Origin: Otatea glauca
Taxonomy: Eukaryota > Streptophyta > Magnoliopsida > Poales > Poaceae
Assembly: GCA_036346275.1 (NCBI GenBank)
Contig: CM070722.1
Coordinates: 58,441,524 to 58,505,523, forward strand
Reading direction: 5' to 3'
Length of the DNA stretch: 64,000 nt
Both the position numbers and the translations under genes were made by a program. Each line of letters begins with the position of its first letter. Position 1 is the first letter of the stretch. Below, one piece after another: positions 55,675 through 64,000 of this stretch. The notes beneath the pieces were generated by a model. That model was not told the DNA's origin. It saw only the letters and a program-made list of their open reading frames with translations, and did not search any database.

Positions 55675-58367
55675 ATGGTAAGACCACGAACACCAACTCT
55701 TCTGGGGATCTAGGCTTTACCGTTCTGATTTGCCGTTGGGGATGGTGCCGCAGGCGGCGAAGGCGATCTCGAGCCCCGTGCCGGTGGACTGGTACCCGAT
55801 GCTGGCCGTCGTCATGGTCGCCGTCGGGCTCATGCTCACCGCCTCCTTCTTCATGTAAGTCAGCTTCTGCGCATCTGCTACTGTTCCATATACCTCGATC
55901 TCCTATAGAGATTTACGCCGATAGGTGAGATCTGAACTGATGTCTGTAGCCGTTGAGTTGTTTGGTTATATAAGGAATTGGCTCAAGTCACCTGTGCGTA
56001 CGAATTGGGGATCTGATGTGCTGCGATGCTGTACTGTTAGCTCGATCCGTAGGTGGTAGCATCCTGTATGTATTCTCGGTAGCCGCCGTAGAGGATTTTT
56101 GATCCCTGTTGGTTTGGTTGTGGATGAACGGGGGAGGTGCTTGGCTCGATGTCGTGATTTGGATTTGGTTTTGGTATTGATTAAGAAAATTATATTTTGG
56201 GGGTTAGCTATGGCAACAACCAGTGGGAGTTGATGGATTTGAGTCTTGCTAGTTGCGTAGGTCGCCTTGGAGTTTGTAAGTCCTTTCTGCATGTCGGATA
56301 CACGAAATTAGAGTTGCGTTGGTAGTTCAGAACAGGAACCATCTATAATTTCTGACAATGTTGAATGGCAGCATTCATGTTGTCCTTGCTTTAAGATCAG
56401 TTTGAGCTTTCTAGGTAGTAGGTAATATGCAGCATTTGGGAACAAAAGGGCTTGTGTATCTTAGTGTTGTGGAAAAACTATCCATATACAACTAGCTTCC
56501 AATGTATACACATAACCATGAAATGATGTGAACAAACAATTGAGCCATCACAAGCTGTCCAATTGCACTTTATTTTTAAAAGGGCCATTTTATCAAAAAA
56601 TATTGTTAAGTGATGTTTTTTAATTGCATGACCAAAAGATACACGGTGAGGACAATTTTTTTAACTATCCAAGTATCCGTATGATTGTGTAACTTGACTT
56701 GATTTGTTTTAGATATGTGACCATGTCTTGTCTGGTAAACCACACATTTGTCTTTGCCAAGTTGGTGGTAAATAGCATAGTTATGGTTGGTTTCAGAAAC
56801 TATGATTAACCTCGTGGGCCCTTGGGACCCTAACTAACTAGTGCAATTCACTCATTGTGAGTGCAACCAACTGTGTGTTATTTTGTGTCATTACATGTCA
56901 CAGGGAGGTTGGATGGTGACGACTTGAGCTAGAACGGCGTTAGGTGAAGGAAGGCACCGATTGGCGGAAGATTAGACCTAGAATATCTGGCCAAAGGGGG
57001 AAGAGCACGGCAGGACTTATAAACTTGGAGAGACTTCTTTGTTGTTCATTTCTTCATCTCAAACGAATGCACCATCCTTTTTTTTATATAATTCAGCCGC
57101 TAATACTGCAATCTAATCCAATTTAACTGCTCAACAACTAAACAATAAATCTGCTAGGATGCCAACTAAATTAATCTTGAAGCCTCCTATTCAACCGAAC
57201 AGTCCTCCAGACAGCAGTTGTTGCGCACTGCTGCTGCTGTGCATGGTAGGTGTCACACCCATGACACATTACATGGCTGTTTAAATTATCAGTTACAGTC
57301 TAATGTTCTGGCACTAACAGTTTCAGGAGAAAAATAGCTAGCTCTTGTAGTCTTAAGAAGATTTCACTTGGATTATTGTACTCGTCCAAATCAAATCTCA
57401 TGGTTGACTTCCTTCTTCCTGAACGAATTATTCTAACTTGTCAGAAAGGAGTTCAAGCCAGACAATCATGTCTCTGTTGTGTGTTGGGCTACACGTCTTG
57501 TATTTGTGTTATGATTTTATTAAACTATGTTTCTATTACACTTCTCTTCCTTTTCCCGTTCTACTTCCTTCTTACTAATGTTTTAGATGCACCTTTTTCC
57601 AAAATTGTTATAATCCTAATTAGCATGCTACACTCGTGTTGAATTAGTTGACTTGTATAATCTATTGATATACATCTTGTTTCAGATTCCTATGTGTTCT
57701 ATAACATAAAAAACATGGTCACCAGTAGATCTGTGCTCCCGTACTATCAGTTTTTAGACCTAGAGTCCTGACCTTGTGTTATGGATTGAACCAGATCATT
57801 CTTTCAAGTTTAATTGCAGTAGCAGTTATATGTTTCCTTTGTATAATCTGCTACTAGATGAAGTTAACCGGGACAATGTTATGGCTTTATATGAATCAAC
57901 TGCTAGCACTATAATTCAACATCTATCTTATGTAACTACCTTGGCAAATGATATGATCTGGCTATCTGTCTGGAAATAGCTAATTATTTGGAAGAAGCAA
58001 GGACGTGAATTTATAAAACTGTCAGATTGATTAGTGAACCAAGCTGTATCCTTTAAATATTTAAGATAAATTGTTAACTAGCAGAACGCTATAGAGCTTC
58101 AATCAAGATAGCAGAGCATTCACTTATTCTTTGCTAATTGTATGGTTATTTCAGTTATGAAGCAACTTCATCCAGGCGCAGCCGTAGCTTAGCAAAGGAG
58201 ATTGTCACAGCGGCCATTGCTTCGGTTTTTCTGGTATGCTCCTGTAAAGAGTGTTGGTGGTTTCACAATTCCATAGGATGATCGATGCATATCTAAGTAA
58301 GCTTTTAATTGTTCCGCAGGGCTTTGGATCTCTGTTCGTGCTCCTTGCTAGTGGTGTTTATGTCTGA
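55675..58367 (+). CDS. Oligosaccharyltransferase small subunit, OST5/TMEM258 family
   Basis: Exons 55675-55677 (the ATG alone), 55754-55854, 58155-58233 and 58320-58367 join with GT-AG introns into 231 nt, 76 residues, which equals the family length (about 75-85). The protein starts MAAKAISSPVPVDWYPMLAV. It has two membrane helices (about 16-36 and 51-74) with a short basic loop (SSRRSRSLAKE, 40-50) between them, and ends SLFVLLASGVYV. In yeast and animals this small subunit belongs to the ER oligosaccharyltransferase, which moves the preassembled glycan onto Asn of nascent proteins; it sits with the OST1 subcomplex. The role in plants is inferred by family. The split start codon is firm: without it the reading frame has no ATG before residue 17. 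Intron 2 is 2300 bp and holds nothing coding that I can see. Confidence 0.92.
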
Positions 58368-59983
58368 TGACCTGCTATGGAAGCTTTTTGTTGGGGTTCT
58401 CCAGCCGTAGTCCTAGCTAGGATATGTCAGGTTCTGAAATTATGTGTTGGTTCCCGGAGAATATGCAGTCTCATATGGACATGTTATAGGCAAAAGTTTG
58501 AGAAACAGGCATGAAGCACAATTAAACCAATGTTGCGAAACTTTTTCTCGAATATCTATTATATTATCAGTCCACGATTTTTTTTTAAATAATATGCCGA
58601 AACAAAATTTTACGAAAATACACCTCTATCGCCATTTGAATTGGTAATAGGGCTCTGCGACAAAAGTCTTAGCTTTGCCAGCCAAGTGAATCTACGACAA
58701 AATAATATGTTGGCCAATTCAATCCACGACTAAACACATCTGTCGCTATTTGAAACAGGGACAATATTATTTTAAAAAATAATTCAGCAGTCCATAACTT
58801 GGGTGTTGCTAAGTTGCTGCTTATTTTACATAAGACACGCAGCTATTTTCTTAAAAAAAATTGCTGCTCTTGCTTTCTGAGTTTTTATATTGCTTTCTGG
58901 CTCTTTGAAATGGAAAAGGAAGCAATAAGCGTTAAACAGATGAGTGAGATAAAACGAGGAAGCTACAAAACACTCAATTGCTTAAGTTAATGCCAGGATA
59001 TATATACCACTCGAAGATGTCCGTTATTTGCAAAATCTGCACACGAAAGAGATTTTCACGGGGCCATCATTACCGCTGAACGTACTAAATCTATCGACAT
59101 TGTGAGTCCGTCTGAGGTCAGCAACATTCGCGGCTACCTCTTTTCTCTGTACGTCGTAGAGAACCTCTAAATAAGAAACGCTTATAAATTAATTATTCAA
59201 GAACGATTGTTTAATGGCAGCGTGGTCAGTAAGGGCCAGGTAGAGTTCAGAAAAGTAATAAAAGAATCTTTCTCTTATGTTTCCTGCTTCTTGCTTGGGA
59301 ATAAGGTGATGACGCCCTCTCCGGTCAACACTCCTAGTAATACTGCTCCCTTCTCCTTGGTTGTTTCCCTCTTCTTGATTGGGTTTCATGGCGGCTAGTC
59401 CACGCTTTCCAGGAGCAGCATCTCTGGAAGCCTAAGGTCTTCCCCAGGTTAGTTGTAATCTTTCTTCTCCAATATGCTTCCCTAGTGTTTTAGCAGCGCT
59501 TCTTGTTAGTAAGCTTTTGGATTTTGGAGCAGTTCTTCATGTTTGTACATTTCAATGCTCTAAGTTTGTTTTCTTTTGATCAGAGAAAAAAGTTAGTTGG
59601 CTCAGAATCTCAGATAGTATTACGCTATTAGTTTCTTCACCACCTTTCCTAGCTTTCTAGATCAAAGAATCAAATTAATCTGTGCATACTGCATACAAAC
59701 GTATATTTTAGGTTCACACTACAAGTTAGTCGTAAGAATGCCACATCTTACACAAAATTTGCCCTTTAGGTATTGATTCCAATCCCAGCAAATGGATTTA
59801 TTCTTTGGCTGTGGTTGAAGAGAAGTATGCACTGAAAAGTTTAATACAGCTGATGAACTGAAGTTGGGTGGCTTCATCTTTGTCGGTCACTGATACATAC
59901 AATTATACAAATACAATGTGGTTCTTGCCTTTACTCCAATGCATGCACATTAGTTGCGAAGTTGCGAGAATGGATCAAATGTG
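58368..59983. other. OST5 3' UTR and intergenic DNA
   Basis: The first about 250 bp are probably 3' UTR. No other gene is recognised. At 58610-58770 the block CTATCGCCATTTGAA recurs as CTGTCGCTATTTGAA. Confidence 0.35.
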
Positions 59984-59988
59984 TTGCA

Positions 59989-60835
59989 TGTTGGAATTAA
60001 TGCTGAATTAATTCATTGGAAGAAGTCAAAGGGGTGTTGAGTTGAGTGTATGGTCTTTAGTACCATATTGCTTAGCTAGGTGGAGTGCAACCAACATACA
60101 AGGGGAGTTCATGCATGGACTCTCCACATCACCTTACACTCGATCACGACGTGGCGGCTGCGGACTTCGGGAGACGACGCTGCGTGCGGTTAGTCCGTTC
60201 ACCACGCTGCAGATTCCAGGGGGCGGTTCCTGGAATCGTGGCAGATCGGCTGGTTTTTCGCGAGGCAGTTTCGGTTCGCAGTTTCTTAAGGGAGACGTCC
60301 TTGTTCGTGAGGAGATACGCGACAGAAATCAATCTCGTTCTCTCAAACGCCTCCTCCAGTTCTTGCTTCTTTCAAGTCATCCGATCCCTTCGCTTGTCGT
60401 GCAACAAGCGTGAGGGAGAGCAGTGTCTCCGTTCCGACACCGGTAACTTGACACCCTGCACGGGAGACCGGCGATCAGGTTTCTGGGAAGCGCCGCACCG
60501 CGCGACTGCTCGTCTTCTTCTTCGTTCGTCGCATCGCTTCTGCGCAGCTTCCCGTTCTTCGTCAAGCCGTCAGTGAGTGTTCTGGACTAGGCAGTTCTTA
60601 GTCCAAGTGATCCCTTTTGAGATTAGATCTTTTGAGAATGCATTCTGCTATGATAGTTTTGTTTACATCTTTGTATCTTTTGGACTATCTAGCATTTGTA
60701 GGCATGTTTTCTTTACTAGCATGTTTTGTCATTTTGCTGACTGCTAGTAACCATGTTGTAGACGCAATATTTATCATGTTCTTATTGCATATCTTTAGAA
60801 TTAAATTAATGTTATGCCATGTTAATTTTTCAACA
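59989..60835 (+). mobile_element. Solo LTR, Copia-like (847 bp)
   Basis: Starts TGTTGGAATTAATGCTG and ends TTAATTTTTCAACA, with TGTTG/CAACA inverted tips. Perfect 5-bp duplication TTGCA (59984-59988 and 60836-60840). The GC-rich middle (60150-60580) is R/U5-like and is shared with the fragment at 22740-22910. The TGTTGGAATTAATG start is common in grass Copia LTRs. No internal domain is nearby. Confidence 0.87.
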
Positions 60836-60840
60836 TTGCA

Positions 60841-61280
60841 GACCATAGGATTTGGCCACTTATTGATGTACTTCTGGGCTTTAGCGGACCGGACCTATCT
60901 ATGAGAGTTTCTAATCTCTATTGCCCAGTGAGGGATATTCATTTTTTTTATATTTTTCAATATTTTTAAAATATTTGTTTTCCTAACTTATTTCCAAAAA
61001 TAAACTCTGTACTACCACTTCACTGCTTGTGTTGGTCGCCAGTGGGCGCTAGCGAGGCAGCCTTTGCCACGCCATCATAGGTGGTGTGGTAAGGTTCATT
61101 TGCCACGCCAACACTAGAGTGATAGGCAGAGTTCATTTTTTTAATATAAGTTTTGAACTACCCATGGTGCGGCAAAGTTCATTTGCACACCAACAACATA
61201 GGTGTTGGCAGGTTGGGAATTTTATAAATAAGTTGTGGATGGGTTTATTTTATAAAATAAGTTGTAAAATGGTTTATTTA
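60841..61280. other. Intergenic DNA with short tandem blocks
   Basis: 61065-61215 has three variants of GGTTCATTTGCCACGCCAACA-like sequence. Nothing coding. Confidence 0.4.
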
Positions 61281-61673
61281 GTGCCTGTTTGGATTCATTA
61301 GCACTAATAGTTAGTTGCTAAAATTAGCAGCTATGGATCCAAACAAGCCTACTAATAGACCTGCTAATTATTAGCAACCCACCCTGCTAACAATTAGTTC
61401 ATTAACAGGTTGTACCCTACTAAAAGCTGCTAATAGATAGCTAATTGACGCTTTTGCCCTCCCTCCAACTCTATCCATTCGAGCATCCCTGTCCACTCGT
61501 CCACTATTCTACTAAAAGGGCATTATGGTCATTTCTCTTTAATTGGCTGATTTTGTGAACTTTATTAGCAGGTGTATCCAAACAGCCCCCGCTAATAATT
61601 ATCCAGCTAATAGTTAGCTAGCTATTAGCTATTAGCCAGCTAACTATTAGCACTAATGAATCCAAACAGGGCC
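61281..61673. mobile_element. Tourist-type (PIF/Harbinger) MITE (393 bp)
   Basis: Starts GTGCCTGTTTGGATTCATTAG and ends CTAATGAATCCAAACAGGGCC, with TTA on both sides (61278-61280 and 61674-61676). Subterminal blocks of CTAATAGTTAG and their inverse are frequent. Confidence 0.9.
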
Positions 61674-61676
61674 TTA

Positions 61677-62028
61677 GTAAAAAATTCTGCCCATGGGTAT
61701 TTTCCTCAAAAGTATATATGTTAATACAGTTATGCTTATTATCTTGCTCCTGTTATGTTTTTTTTAAAAAAACTTCTATCGCTCCCCCGTTCATGCGACC
61801 CTATTAAACCATTGCTTAAAGAAGTAGAAGTTGCAATTATTTCAGGGCGAATACAATACACGCAGAAATTTGTTTTTCTTCCGGCATTTTTGTAGAAGGT
61901 TTGTGTATGTCAACATAATTTATTCTGCGTTCTGGTGTGCAGGTACTTGTAAGGCACTACGCTCTCTGCGGAAGACAAACAGATGTTAGCAATTATGTGA
62001 AAGTGTTCGTTTATTCGGAAAATAAAAT
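61677..62028 (+). other. Upstream region / leader of the kinase gene
   Basis: No TATA box is obvious. CAGGTACTTGTAAGGC near 61941 might be part of an upstream intron-exon junction. The DNA just before the ATG is A-rich. Confidence 0.3.
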
Positions 62029-62865
62029 ATGGACGGTGATTCTAGCAGACGCGATAACCAGGAGAGCATATTAAACGATCAAAGTTCAAAACCACACAAT
62101 CTACCATTACAACATTTGGAAGAAATCACAAACAGCTTCTCTAGTGAGCGAATACTTGGTAAAGGTGGTTTTGGTGTGGTATATAAGGTAAGATTAAAGC
62201 ATACATGTTTCGTGTTTTCAAATATATATGCAACCAGAGTTGATCCAAAAATCCATATTCCAATATTAATACAAAACTTTAAGCAGGGAGTGCTACAAAA
62301 TGGGGAAATAATTGCTGTGAAGAGGCTTCTGCCGTCAATACCGGGCTTTCAGAAGCAATTTGAGAATGAGGTTTTATCATCTTACTAGTACAGTACCCTA
62401 TCTTTCGGTTTCCTTTTCCCAGCACGTAATATATGGTAAGAACGTTTGTTTCCTTTTCCTTAATTCTAGGATATTTGTTTCCTTTTCTTTGAGATGATGC
62501 TAGAGGTGGGGAGAGATCTGTTGTAGACTACAGGGATGAGTTAGACACATTAAACAATGGCCATCGGATGTGGGTGAGTAAAGCTGAGGAAAGATCTGAG
62601 AGGTTAATTTTGATGGAGGCAAGTTTCTGAGGACGTTTCGCTGGGTGCATGAAGGTTGAGTCATCTCTAGTGGGGTGCGTTATTTAAGGTGGACGTAGAA
62701 AAGAATGCTTAGGTACATTATAAAGGAGTATAGATGAGGCTTAAGCACCCAAATATAGTGCGATTTGTAGGCTACTGCTACGAATCAAAGAATTTATGTT
62801 TAGAACACAATGGAAAATACATTTTTGCCGAGATGGCAGAAAGGTCAGAAAGGTTGCTTTGCTTG
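62029..62865 (+). pseudogene. Receptor-like kinase N-terminal part, interrupted (partial)
   Basis: Exon 62029-62187 starts MDGDSSRRDNQESILNDQ and ends in the glycine loop ERILGKGGFGVVYK. After a GT-AG intron, 62287-62370 continues GVLQNGEIIAVKRLLPS (the ATP-binding Lys) to QFENE. 62734-62865 resumes MRLKHPNIVRFVGYCYES to ERLLCL, before a possible GT donor. These match the kinase domain of grass cysteine-rich-receptor-like cytoplasmic kinases, which lack the outer domain. Between 62385 and 62733 lies a repeat also found inverted at 51.6-52.4 kb. The coding sense just before it (GTTTTATCATCTTA) seems to carry one extra T. Either the gene is broken here, or 62371-62733 is spliced out, which would keep the frame but lose about four residues. 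The duplicated GAAAGGTCA near 62839 adds three residues. The rest of the domain (catalytic HRD and DFG) is not in the window. Confidence 0.75.
62385..62733 (+). mobile_element. Transposon-like insertion within the kinase gene
   Basis: The segment is, in inverted order, the same repeat as at 51640-52450. It lies where the kinase family normally has continuous coding sequence, between the conserved QFENEV and MRLKHPNIV blocks. The ends are not resolved and no duplication is seen. Confidence 0.55.
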
Positions 62866-63472
62866 GTAGAATAGATACTGATTTAGTAATAAGTACGGTA
62901 AAAATATGAAAAGAGATTTGCTCATAAACACATATTGTAACAAAACGTAGACAAGAAGTAAAAATAGGAGGAAAAAAGTATATATTTAATTGTATGAAAG
63001 GTATGTTTATATGGTAGTAGAAAGGATTGTACAGGACTATTATATACAGTGTATTTGTGGTTTTTATTAGTCTGGGAGTAATCACTCCTGGAAGTACCAC
63101 ATTATTCTCTGTATGGTCAAATAGGACTTCATACGTTGTTTCCTTGCTTAGTGCTTTTTGCAGGTAACATCTAGAATAATTGAAATCGCCACACCTTATT
63201 TAGTTTCCTACTCTCTCTCTTTTAAATATGATTATTAGCACTGCATGCAAAATATTGTTGCTTGAAGTTTGTTTCTTAACTATTACCATGCTAAATAACA
63301 GATCTACTGCTACCTAAACTAGTTTTGTGTCCCCTTTTCCTTTCTTAGGAAAGCTAGTTGTCCAGTTACTATGATCCTCATGGTATTCAGTCTTAATTGC
63401 TCTTTCATCATTTGCAAACTTTGTGCTCTAGGACCAGGAAAACGTGGACACATTGATTATGTGCATACGTCA
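62866..63472 (+). other. Intron or 3' flank of the kinase fragment
   Basis: A/T-rich DNA with no further kinase motif. If the gene continues, this is the start of a long intron. Confidence 0.35.
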
Positions 63473-63703
63473 GTGTCCGTTTGTTTTTGCTTTTGATTCT
63501 GAATTATAGTCCCAAAAGCAGAATAAAAAATAAACAACCCGATTCTAGAAATCGATTCTCATAATCCATCCCATCCATATACACTAGAATTCACAATCCA
63601 CTTCATATGTGCTTTTGGATTCTAGCTTTTGAAGAATCAACTTCTCTACAACCACAATCTAGAATCAACTTTTAGAGAATCCAAAGCAAAAACAAACAGA
63701 CCC
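63473..63703. mobile_element. Tourist-type MITE (231 bp)
   Basis: Starts GTGTCCGTTTGTTTTTGC and ends GCAAAAACAAACAGACCC, with TCA on both sides (63470-63472 and 63704-63706). Related to the copy at 31649. Confidence 0.8.
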
Positions 63704-64000
63704 TCAAGATCTGGGATTCTCCGGTGGTAACCTGGTAGGCCTATTGCAGCTTGTATTATCTACAGGTGCCTTTTACATTGGAAATCAGTTGAAGCTGAAA
63801 GAACTGGTGTTTTCCACCGTAGTATTATGAGTATGTTTAGTACAATAGAAGTAAATAGCACATATGATTGGATATTACCGTTTATGTTAAGTATGTGAAA
63901 TCATGTGTTGAATAATTAACTTAGTGATGAAATTGACATTGCAAAGTGGTTATGCTCATAACATGTGTGGTGTTTATGCGTGTGTTGTTTCAGATGATTA
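63704..64000. other. Right edge, nothing firm
   Basis: The last bases read TTGTTTCAG-ATGATTA, a possible splice acceptor followed by seven exon bases. It cannot be confirmed without the next window. Confidence 0.25.

Noticed and set aside
55966..56292. 108-codon minus frame in OST5 intron 2
   Set aside because: No domain and no conserved features. It lies wholly within an intron.
1..64000. tRNA, rRNA, CRISPR array or bacterial-type operon
   Set aside because: I looked for cloverleaf-like B-box motifs, rRNA-like blocks and regularly spaced identical repeats and saw none. The spliced genes and plant transposons rule out a prokaryotic context.

Overview
The window is nuclear DNA of a flowering plant, almost certainly a grass. 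The genes have spliced eukaryotic structures. Two of them (the ZIP transporter and the DUF4408 gene) have the very GC-rich first coding exons typical of grasses. The intergenic DNA is packed with grass-type transposons: Stowaway and Tourist MITEs, hAT and Mutator-like elements, a Copia element and solo LTRs. The species cannot be named from the sequence alone.

Layout. 1-1409 is promoter DNA with a fold-back repeat. 1410-6015 (+) is a six-exon gene for a two-RRM, glycine/tyrosine-rich hnRNP-type RNA-binding protein. 8054-10012 (+) is a ZIP-family zinc transporter gene whose promoter carries a perfect zinc-deficiency response element. 10.0-13.6 kb is gene-poor. 13873-20076 is a decayed Copia element on the minus strand with 176-bp LTRs and a 5-bp target duplication; a Stowaway-type MITE sits inside its pol region. 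20.4-41.4 kb is a transposon graveyard. 41798-42520 (+) is an intronless DUF4408/DUF761-type gene. 42.5-55.5 kb is again mostly transposons, including a solo LTR at 44.3 kb. 55675-58367 (+) is a four-exon gene for the small OST5/TMEM258 subunit of oligosaccharyltransferase; its start codon sits alone in the first exon. 59.99-60.84 kb is a second solo LTR. 62029 onward (+) is the beginning of a receptor-like kinase gene, damaged or unusually spliced, that runs toward or beyond the right edge.

The genes do not form a pathway. They are unrelated single plant genes: mRNA handling, zinc uptake, a membrane protein of unknown role, ER N-glycosylation, and a signalling kinase.

The most striking structure is a set of hAT-type elements with exact or near-exact 8-bp target duplications: 6476-6838, 20447-21848, 27282-28725, 28734-29259, 37646-38894, 39365-40196, 47546-49030 and 49678-49990. 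Most of the first group share a CARGGTT-like terminus followed by arrays of the near-palindrome CGAAATTTCG. Two of them sit side by side and share three copies of one octamer. I found no CRISPR, no operon and no clearly novel enzymatic system. The best leads are regulatory (the zinc element) and transposon-structural.
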